Below are positions 36,769 through 47,110 of a stretch of DNA of 64,000 nt, in pieces (position 1 is the first letter of the stretch; each line of letters opens with the position of its first letter). The notes under the pieces were generated by a model. The model made no database searches. It was given only the letters and a program-made list of their open reading frames with translations, and was not told the origin of the DNA. The DNA is from Myxococcales bacterium (GTDB taxonomy: Bacteria > Myxococcota_A > Polyangia > Haliangiales > Haliangiaceae). Position numbers and translations under genes: made by a program. The stretch spans positions 1-64,000 of the forward strand of contig JADJJK010000026.1 in the NCBI GenBank assembly GCA_016706545.1, read 5' to 3'.

Positions 36769-39455
36769 GTCAGCAAGTCTGCGGCTGCCAGCGTGGGCAC
36801 CAGGCGGCGCCGGAACAGCGCATAGACGGCGCTGTCCTCGGGCAAGCCCAGGTCGCCCTGATGCAAGAGCGCCAGCGCCGGCGCGGTCCCGAGCGCGGCG
36901 GTCACTGCGTCCGCCAGGCCCGGCGCGCCGGGTGGCGCCAGCACCTGATCCGCCTGGCCGGCGCGCAGCCGGCCAAGGAGCTGCTCCGGCGTCTCGTCCG
37001 GCCCGCGGACAAAGAGCCGAGCGCCGCCCGCGCCGCGCACGATGACGCGGCGGCAGCGCGCCGCGGCGTGCAGCCGCGCCAGCTCCAGCATGGTGGGCCG
37101 GGTGCCGGTGGCGAAGTAGGCGATCATCGCCGGGCAGATGCGAGCTACATCGCCTTGCGAGCTGGCGACGTTGTTGAACTCCAGCATGCCCGGCGCGTAG
37201 GCGTCCAGCCAGTGCAACGTGGAGGTCTGTAGATCCACCACCAGCGGCATGAAGATGCCGTGCTCCCCGCCGAGCGCGAACGCCAGCTCCACGGTGCGGG
37301 GATCGAAGACGTCGCCGTCGGCGCCATCGCGCAGCATCACGCCGGCGGTGGCGCGCGGGAGCGCGGAGAACGGCAAACCGGCGTAGGCGTTCACCACCAT
37401 CACCGCGTAGCGATAGCCCGCGGCCAACGCGCGCGCACGATCGAAGTCCACGAACTCCGCGGCGCCATCCGGCCACGGCGCGCTGGTGAAGTCTCCCGAG
37501 CTCCGGGCGATCGCGTTGCCCTGAGCGTCGAGCGCGGTCAGCGCGTAGTACGCGCAGGTGCCGCGCAGATTCCATGACGTATCGAAGAAGCCGACCGACA
37601 GATCGACGTCCGTGCGCTCGCCGCCCTTGGGCTCACACCAGTGGATGAACAGGCGGAGCTGCTGCTGGGTGGACAGCTTGACCGTGGAGCCGCGTGGGAG
37701 CTGCACGGAGCTCTTGCTGGCCGTGCGCTCGCCAAAGGGCACGATGATCTCGCCGAGCGCCTCGTCGAGCACCGCGGCGTCGAACGCCGGCTTGTCGGCG
37801 AACCGGCGCAGCAGCTCGACGTCGAACCGCGCGGTGGCCTCCGTGACGAGCTCGGCCGCCAAGAGCGGCCGCAGGTCTTTCGGCGGGCTGGGCACGTAGT
37901 ACCCCGCCTTGGGCCAGTACACCCGCGCGGCCAGCGGTGCGCGCCGCGCGGCCAGGTGGGCGCGCAGAGACAGAAGGGCCGGCGTGGCCACCCGCGGCAG
38001 CAGGTCGAAGAACGCCGACAGGACCGCGTGCGGCGCTGGCGCCTGGCGCAGCAGCAGGTCCAGCCGGCGGAGCATCTCGCCGGGTCGCTGCACCAGCAGC
38101 GCGGTGGCCTCGGCAAAGTTCGCGGTGGCCAGCGCGTGCGCGACCTCGCTGGGCCAGGGCCGCGGCGCGTCGGGCACGGCGGCCGCGCCGTTGCGCAGCA
38201 CCGAGAACGCGCGGGCCGCGGTGGGGAAGCGCCCGGCGTACTCGCCAGGGTGCAGGTGCTCCGCCACCCAGACCCAGCGCTCCTGGTGCCGGCGCAGATC
38301 TTCGAGCAGCCTGGCCTCCGGAAAGCGGTCCAGCACCGCCAGCGCCTCGCGCCGCAACGCGCGCGGCAGCTTGGCCACCGCGAAGCGGTGGTGCATGACG
38401 CTGATCCAGCCCTCGCTCTTGGTGGCGCGCGCGCCGAACCGGAGCGCAGCGGCTGGGCCCTTGCTGGAGATGAGCTTGGCCTGCGGCATCAAGGCCACGG
38501 GCGCGCCAGAGAATGCGGCGATCAGGCGCAGCACGTCGGTCGCGGAGTTGAAGTGCGCACGCGCCGCCGCAAACAGCGCGCGGATCTGCGGCGCAGCAGA
38601 CCGCGAGGCCGCGCGCGCCGCGTCGACCTGCCCGCGCAGCAGCGCGCCGAAAACCAGCGCCAGGTTCTCGCGCACGGGGATCTGGGCTGGCAGCCAGGAG
38701 ACGATCTGCTCCGGGTACTCGCGCAAGAGCAGGAGCAGCGCCTCCACGTCCACCGGCGACATCGCCTGGGTGCGCTGGCACAGCGAGACCAGGAGCTCGC
38801 GGCTCGCCACCTCCAGCGTGTGCTCGGGCGTGGGGTTTCCCAGATCGAGCAGCGCGAAGCGCCGCGGGTCCACCGGCGGGCCCGGCTTGCGCGGCGGCGA
38901 CGGCGCGAAGAACGGCGAGGCGCGGTCCACCTTGCGGTTGCAGATGGGGCACCCCGAGTAGTTGGTGCCCTCGAAGCAGCGGTCACACACCAGGTGCGCG
39001 CATGGGTTGAGCGCGTGGATCGTGCCCGCGCGGCGACACAGGACGCAGGGCTGATCCGGCTCCTGCAGGAAGTGGACGATGACCCGGTCCCACCACAGGG
39101 TGAAGGTGTCCTCGGGGATGCCGTCCGGGAACCGGCGAAACAGCGGCTCGAGCCGGCGCGTCCCGCCGGTGGCCTTGAAGTTGGCCTCGATCACCTGCTG
39201 CCGCAGCGCGATCATCTCCGCAGGGAGCGCGTCCTTGAGCCGCTCACGCAGGCGCACCGACGCCACGTAGCCGAGGTTCGCCAGCTCCAGATCGAAGGCC
39301 AAGAGCAGGGCCTCACGCCGCCCCAGGTCCAGGGCCTGGTCTGCCGCCTGGGGCCGGAGCGCGGCCGGTGACGCCGAGAGGGAGCTATGGACGAACACCT
39401 GCCCGCTGCGCACCAGCAACAGCTCGACCGCGCTGGTCGGGCTCAGCGCCGCCAT
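36765..39455 (-). CDS. RING-finger/TerD-domain protein (MXAN_6230/SCO0854-like)
   Basis: An 896-residue cytoplasmic protein without signal or membrane segments. Residues about 136-173 form a RING-type C3HC4-like zinc finger, rare in bacteria: CVLCRRAG, then NPCAHLVCDRCF and GCPICNRK. A long helical middle follows (residues 200-580). Residues about 585-710 form a TerD-like beta domain (LPRGSTVKLSTQQQLRLFIH, VDLSVGFFDTSWNLRGTCAY, YRYAVMVVNAYAGLPFSAL), the fold of tellurite/stress-response proteins. The C-terminal 180 residues are uncharacterised. This combination resembles the family known from MXAN_6230 and SCO0854, whose function is unknown. The downstream Fic gene overlaps its stop, suggesting co-expression. 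Confidence 0.9.
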   Translation of the reverse strand: MAALSPTSAVELLLVRSGQVFVHSSLSASPAALRPQAADQALDLGRREALLLAFDLELANLGYVASVRLRERLKDALPAEMIALRQQVIEANFKATGGTRRLEPLFRRFPDGIPEDTFTLWWDRVIVHFLQEPDQPCVLCRRAGTIHALNPCAHLVCDRCFEGTNYSGCPICNRKVDRASPFFAPSPPRKPGPPVDPRRFALLDLGNPTPEHTLEVASRELLVSLCQRTQAMSPVDVEALLLLLREYPEQIVSWLPAQIPVRENLALVFGALLRGQVDAARAASRSAAPQIRALFAAARAHFNSATDVLRLIAAFSGAPVALMPQAKLISSKGPAAALRFGARATKSEGWISVMHHRFAVAKLPRALRREALAVLDRFPEARLLEDLRRHQERWVWVAEHLHPGEYAGRFPTAARAFSVLRNGAAAVPDAPRPWPSEVAHALATANFAEATALLVQRPGEMLRRLDLLLRQAPAPHAVLSAFFDLLPRVATPALLSLRAHLAARRAPLAARVYWPKAGYYVPSPPKDLRPLLAAELVTEATARFDVELLRRFADKPAFDAAVLDEALGEIIVPFGERTASKSSVQLPRGSTVKLSTQQQLRLFIHWCEPKGGERTDVDLSVGFFDTSWNLRGTCAYYALTALDAQGNAIARSSGDFTSAPWPDGAAEFVDFDRARALAAGYRYAVMVVNAYAGLPFSALPRATAGVMLRDGADGDVFDPRTVELAFALGGEHGIFMPLVVDLQTSTLHWLDAYAPGMLEFNNVASSQGDVARICPAMIAYFATGTRPTMLELARLHAAARCRRVIVRGAGGARLFVRGPDETPEQLLGRLRAGQADQVLAPPGAPGLADAVTAALGTAPALALLHQGDLGLPEDSAVYALFRRRLVPTLAAADLLT

Positions 39456-39515
39456 GACACCACGTGGACGGGGCTGGTACGCGACATGGGGCCTGCAGAA
39501 AAGGTGGAGGAAATT

Positions 39516-39554
39516 GCCCGAGCTTTTTGCGAATTTGTAGAAGGAAGCTCGGGC
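39516..39554. terminator. Perfect 10-bp inverted repeat
   Basis: gcccgagctt and aagctcgggc form a perfect 10-bp stem with a 19-nt loop, between the winged-helix gene and the RING-TerD gene (both minus strand). On the minus strand it is followed by aatttcc. It may terminate the winged-helix transcript or serve as an operator upstream of the RING-TerD gene, whose start is 60 bp away. Confidence 0.45.
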
Positions 39555-39625
39555 TGAGCCTCCGAGAGGAAGTATCTGCCCTGGCTGCCGGCGGCGTCAA
39601 TCGCGCCAAGCGCGCTCCGCGGGCC

Positions 39626-40021
39626 CTACCCCGCCTGACGCATCAGGACATGCGGCAACGCGGGCGATGGAGCCGGTGGGCTGGGGGCATCCGAGACCTC
39701 GATCTCCAGCGCGGGCGACAGACGCCACCCGTCCTCGACGTGCTCGAGCCAGGCTCCCAGGCCCATGCGGCGCAGGCGGAACAGCGCCACGTGCATGCGG
39801 TTGGCGGCGGCGCGCGGCAAGATGCGCTCATCCGGCCAGCCAGCGGCCAGCAGCTCCACGCGAGCCAGCGGCTGCCCAGGGCGCCGCAGCCGCGCGGTGG
39901 CCAGCGAATAGAGCAGGCGCCGCAAGAGCTTGTGCCTGCCGCAGTCGACTGCCTCCCCTCCGGGGAGCACGAACCAGCGAATGTCGCGATGCAAGAGCAG
40001 CATCTCGTCCCCTGTCGTCAT
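39626..40021 (-). CDS. Stand-alone OmpR/SARP-type winged-helix protein
   Basis: A 131-residue protein. Residues 20-105 match the winged-helix DNA-binding module of OmpR- and SARP-type regulators (HKLLRRLLYSLATARLRRPG, VELLAAGWPDERILPRAAAN, HVALFRLRRMGLGAWLEHVE, DGWRLSPALEI). No receiver, ATPase or TPR domain is attached. Small proteins of this kind occur in myxobacteria, often as relics or partners of larger regulators. It lies upstream of the RING-TerD and Fic genes on the same strand, with an inverted repeat between. It may regulate them or its divergent neighbour, the LysR gene; the sequence does not decide this. Confidence 0.75.
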   Translation of the reverse strand: MTTGDEMLLLHRDIRWFVLPGGEAVDCGRHKLLRRLLYSLATARLRRPGQPLARVELLAAGWPDERILPRAAANRMHVALFRLRRMGLGAWLEHVEDGWRLSPALEIEVSDAPSPPAPSPALPHVLMRQAG

Positions 40022-40110
40022 TCACCGCGAGTACGAGCGGACGGGAAGATCGGATCTACTGGATCTGACCAGGGCGACTGCGGCTCGGGCGGTGGGCGCC
40101 TTTGGGCCGG

Positions 40111-40175
40111 GTCTCAGACCCGCCCCTACGCGACCTTCGGGCGAGTCCGAGACCCGCCCCTCCCCTGGCAGGGGC
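40111..40175. promoter_or_regulatory. Candidate operator region between the winged-helix and LysR genes
   Basis: The palindrome gggtctcagaccc (about 40109-40121) runs into cgcccct, and agacccgcccct recurs 34 bp later (40150-40161). After it comes the small hairpin cccctggcagggg (about 40161-40174). Paired partial palindromes upstream of a LysR-type gene are what an autoregulatory site looks like, but the binding protein is not known and the winged-helix protein is an equal candidate. Confidence 0.35.
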
Positions 40176-40273
40176 TGCGGTTGACCAGGGCGACCTCGGC
40201 TTGGATTCAGCGCTTGGGCCGCTCGTTTCCGAAATTCGATCTGGTGCATTCCACGCTAGAATCCTTGCAGGAT

Positions 40274-41263
40274 ATGGAACCATCGGATCTGTCCCTGCTG
40301 TCCACGCTCGATGCCTTGCTGCAGGAGGGCAGCGTGACCGGCGCGGCGCGGCGGGTGGGGCTGTCCACGCCGGCGATGAGCCACGCCCTGGCGCGGGTGC
40401 GCGAGCGGCTGGGAGATCCGCTGCTGGTGCGCGCCGGCCGCGGCATGGTGCTGACGCCGCGCGCGCAGGCCATGAAAGAGCGCGTCCACTCGGCGGTGGC
40501 GCAGGCCGAGCAGGCGCTGGCCCCGGACCGTCCGTTCGTGGCGGCAGAGCTGGACCGCACCTTCGTGGTCCACGCCACGGACTACGTGCTCACCGTGCTG
40601 GGGCTGGAGGTGGACCGCGTGCTGCGCGAGGAGGCGCCCGGTGTGTCGCTGCGCTTCGTGCCCAACACCGTCGACGACGCCGCCGTGCTGCGCGACGGAG
40701 GCTCCGACCTGGCGGTGGGCATCTACGGGGAGCTGCCGCCGGAGATGCGCAGCCGACCGCTGCTCACCGATCGCTTCGTGTGCGCGGTGCGCGGCGATCA
40801 CCCGGGCGTGGGCAAGCGCCTGACGCTGGAGCAGTTCGTGCGGCTCGCGCACATCCAGGTGGCGCCGCGCGGCAAGCCCGGCGGCTATGTCGATGACATG
40901 CTGGCGGCGCGCGGCCTGGCCCGGCGAGTCGCGCGGGCGGTGCCATACTTCCTGACCGCGCTGCAGCTTGCCGCGCGCACCGACTACGTGCTCACGATCT
41001 CGGAGCGAATCGCGCGGCAGCTAGGGCCCGCGCTCGGCTTGCGCGTGGTGGAGGTGCCGTTGCCGCTGCGACCGTACGCGCTGAGCCTCTTGTGGCACCC
41101 GCGCTTCGATGGCGACGCCGCGCATCGTTTCGCGCGCGAGGTGTTCACCCGGGCGGCCCGGCAGGTGGCCAGCGATCAGCACGAGCTGCCGCGCACCCGC
41201 CTCGATCGCACCGATCCGAGCAGCGGCGCGGCGCCCCGACGACGCGCGCGCCGCCCGCGCTGA
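40274..41263 (+). CDS. LysR-family transcriptional regulator
   Basis: A 329-residue regulator with the LysR winged-helix at residues 5-62 (LSLLSTLDALLQEGSVTGAA, LSTPAMSHALARVRERLGDP, LTPRAQAM) and a periplasmic-binding-protein-like effector domain. The N-terminal variant (DLSLLSTLDALLQEGSVT) and the effector-domain residues place it near the NodD/LeuO/PA0477-like branch. The C-terminal 30 residues are Arg-rich and probably disordered. It lies 150 bp upstream of a DJ-1/PfpI gene on the same strand and probably controls that gene and the ABM-domain gene after it. The ATG at 40274 begins the domain directly. Short tgaccgcgc repeats follow the stop. Confidence 0.93.
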   Translation: MEPSDLSLLSTLDALLQEGSVTGAARRVGLSTPAMSHALARVRERLGDPLLVRAGRGMVLTPRAQAMKERVHSAVAQAEQALAPDRPFVAAELDRTFVVHATDYVLTVLGLEVDRVLREEAPGVSLRFVPNTVDDAAVLRDGGSDLAVGIYGELPPEMRSRPLLTDRFVCAVRGDHPGVGKRLTLEQFVRLAHIQVAPRGKPGGYVDDMLAARGLARRVARAVPYFLTALQLAARTDYVLTISERIARQLGPALGLRVVEVPLPLRPYALSLLWHPRFDGDAAHRFAREVFTRAARQVASDQHELPRTRLDRTDPSSGAAPRRRARRPR

Positions 41264-41417
41264 CCGCGCTGACCGCGCTGACCGCCGTCGCCTGGCTCGT
41301 CCATCCTTGCATGTGTTGCAACATGACGTTGCATCGAGTTTCGTTGTTGCAATCCATGGCGATGCAGATAGTGACGGCATGCCCGGCGGTACACAGCGCC
41401 GGGCCAAGGAGCCCGCC

Positions 41418-42187
41418 ATGAGCCTTCGAGATCCCAACCCCGTTTCCAAGCAAGCCCGCAAGCGCATCGCCATCGTCCTGGCCAACCCCGCGACCTCCAC
41501 CACCACCGGCTGGCCGGTGGGCTTCTGGTGGTCCGAGCTCACCCACCCGTACTACGCCTTCGTCGAGGCCGGGTACGAGGTCGAGCTGTTCTCGCCGCGC
41601 GGCGGCGCCTGCCAGGGCGACGCGATGAGCGATCCGCGCGACGCCAGCGGCTACTCCGAGCACGACCTCATCAGCATGGGCTTTGTCCCGACGCCAAGCT
41701 GGTGCAGCTAGTGGAGCGGACCCGGCCGGTCGCCGAGCTGGCGATGGCGCGCTTCGACGCGATCGTGGTGGCGGGCGGGCAGGCGCCGATGTTCTCCTTC
41801 GAGCAGGAGACGGCGCTGCACGCCAAGTTCGTGGAGTTCTACGAGGCCGGCAAGCTGGCGTGCGCGCTGTGCCATGGCGTGGCGGTGCTGCGCTACGCGC
41901 GCCTGTCCAGCGGAGCGCCGCTGGTGGCGGGCAAGACGGTGACCGGCTTCGCCAACGTCGAGGAGGACTTCGCCGACGACGCGGTGCGAGGGATGAACCT
42001 GTTGCCCCGTGACAAGCACCTGATGCCGTGGCGCATCGAGGACGAGCTGCGCAAGCTCGGCGCCAACTACGTGCAGGCCGGGCTGTGGCGCGGCTTCGCG
42101 GTGCGCGACGGCAACCTCATCACCGGCCAGCAGAACTTCTCCGGCGCCGAGACCGCCAACCTCGTGATCGAAGCGCTGGGGCGCTAG
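41418..42187 (+). CDS. DJ-1/PfpI (type 1 glutamine amidotransferase-like) protein with a 1-bp frameshift
   Basis: About 256 residues after correction. The first 90 residues (RIAIVLANPATSTTTGWPVG, YEVELFSPRGGACQGDAMSD) and the rest (FDAIVVAGGQAPMFSFEQET, LACALCHGVAVLRYARLSSG, GKTVTGFANVEEDFADDAVR) are clearly one DJ-1/PfpI protein with the nucleophile elbow Cys in LCHG. They lie in two frames. One extra C in gtcccgacgcc near 41688 joins them as MGFVPDAKLVQLVE. As written, translation stops at 41711. Members act as chaperones, hydrolases or glyoxalases; this long-form group (WSELTHPYYAF) resembles YhbO/Hsp31-like proteins. The ATG has a weak aagga upstream. The LysR neighbour is the likely regulator. 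Confidence 0.82.
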
Positions 42188-42191
42188 CGTC

Positions 42192-42788
42192 ATGGCCACC
42201 GGCTCGCCCCAGGACCCGTTCACCGCGAGCGGCGTGTCGACGCCCGAGCCCGTGACGGTGGTGGTGACCCGCCGGGTCAAGCGGGGCAGCGAAGCCGCGT
42301 ACGAGCGCTGGCTGGCGGGGCTCCTCCGCGAAGCTGGCGCGCTCCCGGGGTACCTGGGCGCCCAGGTGATCCGGCCAGCGAGCGCCGCGGCGACCGGCCC
42401 GCGCGAGTACACCAGCGTGTTTCGCTTCGCCACGGTGGAGCACCTGCGCGCGTTCGAGGACAGCGAGCTGCGCCGCCGCGCGCTGCGCGAGGTGGCGCCT
42501 CACGTGGAAGCCGACGCGGTGTGGAAGAAGCTCACCGGCCTGGAGCTGTGGTTCACGCCGCCGGCGGGCACGGTGATGCCGCAGCCATCGCGCTGGCGCA
42601 TGGCGCTGGTGATGATCGTGGTGGTCTACGGGCTGGTGCTGTCCATCGGCAAGCTGGTGGCGCTGGCGCTGGGAACGGCGCCGATGCCCGTACGCTTGCT
42701 GGTCACCATCACCATCGAGGTGATGCTGATGACCTACGTCCTGATGCCCAGGATCACGCGCTATCTCGCGCGCTGGATCTACCCGTAG
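42192..42788 (+). CDS. ABM-domain protein with two C-terminal transmembrane helices
   Basis: A 198-residue protein. Residues 20-110 form an antibiotic-biosynthesis-monooxygenase-like dimeric alpha-beta barrel (VTVVVTRRVKRGSEAAYERW, PGYLGAQVIRP, REYTSVFRFATVEHLRAFED). Two membrane helices follow (MALVMIVVVYGLVLSIGKLV, LLVTITIEVMLMTYVLMP). The same architecture recurs in uncharacterised membrane ABM proteins. It begins 4 bp after the DJ-1/PfpI stop, so the two are an operon, possibly handling a reactive small molecule under LysR control. Catalytic residues for this family are variable, so activity cannot be judged. Confidence 0.85.
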   Translation: MATGSPQDPFTASGVSTPEPVTVVVTRRVKRGSEAAYERWLAGLLREAGALPGYLGAQVIRPASAAATGPREYTSVFRFATVEHLRAFEDSELRRRALREVAPHVEADAVWKKLTGLELWFTPPAGTVMPQPSRWRMALVMIVVVYGLVLSIGKLVALALGTAPMPVRLLVTITIEVMLMTYVLMPRITRYLARWIYP

Positions 42789-42903
42789 ACGCTCCCAGCG
42801 GTGAACGCGCGGGCTCGCGTTGGGCCCTCACCGCCGAAAACGCAAATAGCCATCACCGGCGCTGGGGCCTGGCGATGGCGAAGGAAAGCCGCGAAGCCGC
42901 TAG

Positions 42904-43170
42904 CTACGCTGCGGCGGCGGCCGGGTACACCGCGACGCGCATGCGGTCGCGACCCTGGCGCTCAAACTTGACCACGCCGTCCACCTTGGAGAACAGGGTC
43001 CAGTCGCGACCGATCCCCACGTTCTCACCCGCGTGGAACTTGGTGCCCACCTGGCGAACCAGGATGGAGCCCGCGGACACGAGCTCGCCCGCGAAGCGCT
43101 TGACGCCGCGCATCTTGGGGTTGGAGTCGCGACCGTTGCGAGTGGAGCCTTGTCCTTTTTTATGTGCCAT
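42904..43170 (-). CDS. rpmA: 50S ribosomal protein L27
   Basis: An 88-residue ribosomal protein with the invariant beginning MAHKKGQGSTRNGRDSNPK and the conserved GSILVRQVGTKFHAGENVGI. The N-terminal arm reaches the peptidyl-transferase centre. It lies downstream of rplU on the same strand with a 125-bp gap. The tail ends in five alanines. The usual third member, obg, is not adjacent here. Confidence 0.98.
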   Translation of the reverse strand: MAHKKGQGSTRNGRDSNPKMRGVKRFAGELVSAGSILVRQVGTKFHAGENVGIGRDWTLFSKVDGVVKFERQGRDRMRVAVYPAAAAA

Positions 43171-43295
43171 GACGCTTCTTCACTTTCGAGCATCATCAGG
43201 GTCCCTGCCCCGATGATTCGTGACGATTGATGACGCTTGGAATCGTTGGTGGAGATGAGCAAGCACGCGAACGTGCCTGCTTGGCTCTGCTTGGC

Positions 43296-43613
43296 TCAGG
43301 CCTTGATCTCGGAGATCTTGACCGCCGTGTAGCTCTGGCGGTGGCCGTTGCGGCGAACGTAGTTCTTGCGCAGGCGGAACTTGAAGACCACCAGCTTGTC
43401 ACCACGGCCCTGCTCGACGATCTCGCCCGAGACCTTGGCGCCCGCGACCGTGGGCTTGCCCACCGTCACGTTGCCACCGTCGCCGGCGGAGACGAGCAAC
43501 ACTTCATCGAAGGTCACCTTCTCACCGGCGGCGCCCGGCAACTTCTCCACAACGACGGTCTTGCCGGGCTCGACCCGGTACTGCTTTCCACCCGTTTGAA
43601 TGACGGCGTACAT
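43296..43613 (-). CDS. rplU: 50S ribosomal protein L21
   Basis: A 105-residue large-subunit protein, MYAVIQTGGKQYRVEPGKTV at the start and LRKNYVRRNGHRQSYTAVKI near the end, both conserved. It binds 23S rRNA domain VI with L20. A gcggag ribosome site precedes the ATG. The 213-bp region upstream (43614-43826) must hold the rplU promoter and leader; I see no obvious conserved leader structure there. Confidence 0.98.
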   Translation of the reverse strand: MYAVIQTGGKQYRVEPGKTVVVEKLPGAAGEKVTFDEVLLVSAGDGGNVTVGKPTVAGAKVSGEIVEQGRGDKLVVFKFRLRKNYVRRNGHRQSYTAVKISEIKA

Positions 43614-43826
43614 GCTTGCTGACTCCGCAAAAAGGCTTTCCGAATCGCGGACTTTACAGATCGCTGAGCCAAGGTCAAGAGTTGGCGCGACGAGCTGCGC
43701 GGCAATCCGGAGAAATCACAACAGCATCGGCACATTGCGCCGGGTTTTTTCCCGTCGATCTGCCGCGACCTCGCGCCGGGAGTGGCCGAGACCGCCGGCA
43801 CCATAGCTGATTTGGCGTCGTTTGGC

Positions 43827-45316
<1,490 letters not shown>

Positions 45317-45320
<4 letters not shown>

Positions 45321-46804
45321 GATGCGCCCTCCACCTCGCCCAGATCCGGCCAGCGCGGCGACAGCTCGCAGCGCTGCTCCAGGGCGCGCCCGGCCTTGAG
45401 CAAGGTCAGCTCGTCGAGCGGCTTGCCCAGAAGCTGGGCGCCCACCGGCAAGCCGGCTGGCGTCAGCCCCACGGGCACCGAGAGCCCGGGCAGGCCGGCC
45501 AGGTTGCAGGCCAGGGTGAACACGTCTCCCAGGTACATCTCCATGGGGGTGGTGGTCTCGCCGATCCCGAAGGCCGCGGTGGGGGCGGTGGGGGTCAGCA
45601 GCACGTCGACCTGCGCGAAGGCCTCGTCGAAGTCGCGCTTGATGAGGGCTCGCACCTGCTGCGCCTTGCGGTAGTAGGCGTCGTAGTAGCCGGCGCGCAA
45701 GGCGAAGGTGCCGAGCATGATCCGGCGCTTGACCTCTGCGCCAAAGCCGGCGCTGCGGCTGTCGCGATACACGTCTGCCAGCGAGGCGCCCTTGCGCTCC
45801 ACGCGCTGGCCGTAGCGGATGCCGTCGTAGCGCGAGAGGTTGGACGACGCCTCGGCGCAGGCGAGCAGGTAGTAGGTTGGCAGGGCGAGGCGAGTGTGCG
45901 GCAACGACAGCGACACGAAGCGCGCGCCGGCGTCTCGCATGACCGAGATGGTGCGGTCGAGGACGGCGCGCACGGCGGGGTCGATCCCGTCGCCGAAGTA
46001 CTCGGCGGGCAGGCCGATCTTGGTCCCGGCCACCACGCCGCTCGTGAGCTTGCTGCGGTACTTGGGCACGGCGTCGACGAGGCTGGTGGAGTCGCGTGGG
46101 TCGTGCCCCGCGATGAGCTCCAGCAAGAGCGCAGCGTCCTCGACGGTGCGGGTCATCGGGCCGATCTGGTCGAGCGACGAGGCGTACGCGATGAGGCCCC
46201 AGCGCGAGACCCGGCCGTAGGTGGGCTTGAGGCCAACCACCCCGCACATCGAGGAGGGCTGCCGGATGGAGCCGCCGGTGTCCGTGCCGATGGAGGCGGC
46301 GCAGAAGCCCGCCGCCACCGCCGCCGCGGAGCCACCGGACGAGCCGCCCGGGATGCGCTCCAGGTCCCAGGGGTTGCGGGTGGGGCCCTGCGCCGAGTTC
46401 TCGGTGGACGAGCCCATGCCGAACTCATCGCAGTTCTGCTTGCCGATCAAGATGGCGTCCGCGGCGCGGAGGCGCTCGACGACGGCGGCGTCATAGGGGG
46501 GAGTCCAGCCAGCGAGCATCCTGGACGCGGCGGTGGTGGGCTGGCCCTTGGTGACCACCACGTCCTTGATGCCGATGGGCACGCCCGCGAGCGGCCCTAG
46601 CTTGTCGCCGCGGCTGCGCCGCGCGTCGATCTGCTCGGCCGCCGCGCGCGCGCCGTCGCGGTCCACGTGCAGGAAGGCGTGGACGCGCGGGTCCAGCGCG
46701 TCGATGCGCGCCAGGTGCGCGTCCACCAGCTCGCGCGCGGTGGCGCCGCCCACCGCGACCCGACGAGCCTGCTCCACCAGCGAGAGATGACAAAGATCGC
46801 TCAT
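45317..46804 (-). CDS. gatA: Aspartyl/glutamyl-tRNA(Asn/Gln) amidotransferase subunit A
   Basis: A 495-residue amidase-signature enzyme that hydrolyses glutamine and channels ammonia to GatB. The Ser-cisSer-Lys triad is visible: Lys in GVPIGIKDVVV, the serines in IPGGSSGGSAAAVAAGF and TDTGGSIRQPSSMCGVVGLK. The substrate-side sequence YGRVSRWGLIAYASSLDQIG is typical of GatA. It starts 5 bp after gatC and overlaps gatB by 4 bp. Confidence 0.98.
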
Positions 46805-46809
46805 GAGAC

Positions 46810-47106
46810 CTACGCTTCGCTGATCACCACCGGCACCACGAACGCATCCTCGGCGCGCGCGGGCGCAGCGCCAAGCGCCACCTCCACCGGCAAGGACGGC
46901 TCGACGACATCCGCCCGCAGGCGGAGGTCCATGGGAACGGCGTGGGTCATGGGCACGACCGAGCTTGTGTCCACCGCCGCCAGCGCGGTCATGGACTCGA
47001 GGATCGCCGACAGCTCGAGCCGCATGGTCTCCGCCTCCTCCGCCGACAGGGTCAACATCGCGAGGTGCGCGATCTCGGAGACCTCGTGCGCGGTCAGCTC
47101 AGCCAC
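46810..47106 (-). CDS. gatC: Aspartyl/glutamyl-tRNA amidotransferase subunit C
   Basis: A 98-residue small subunit that wraps around GatA and GatB and stabilises the complex. It begins MAELTAHEVSEIAHLAMLTL, the conserved GatC helix, and continues to LRADVVEPSLPVEVALG in the linker. It is first of gatCAB and sits 4 bp downstream of a FadR-like regulator gene, which therefore probably shares the transcript. Confidence 0.95.
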   Translation of the reverse strand: MAELTAHEVSEIAHLAMLTLSAEEAETMRLELSAILESMTALAAVDTSSVVPMTHAVPMDLRLRADVVEPSLPVEVALGAAPARAEDAFVVPVVISEA

Positions 47107-47110
47107 GGCG

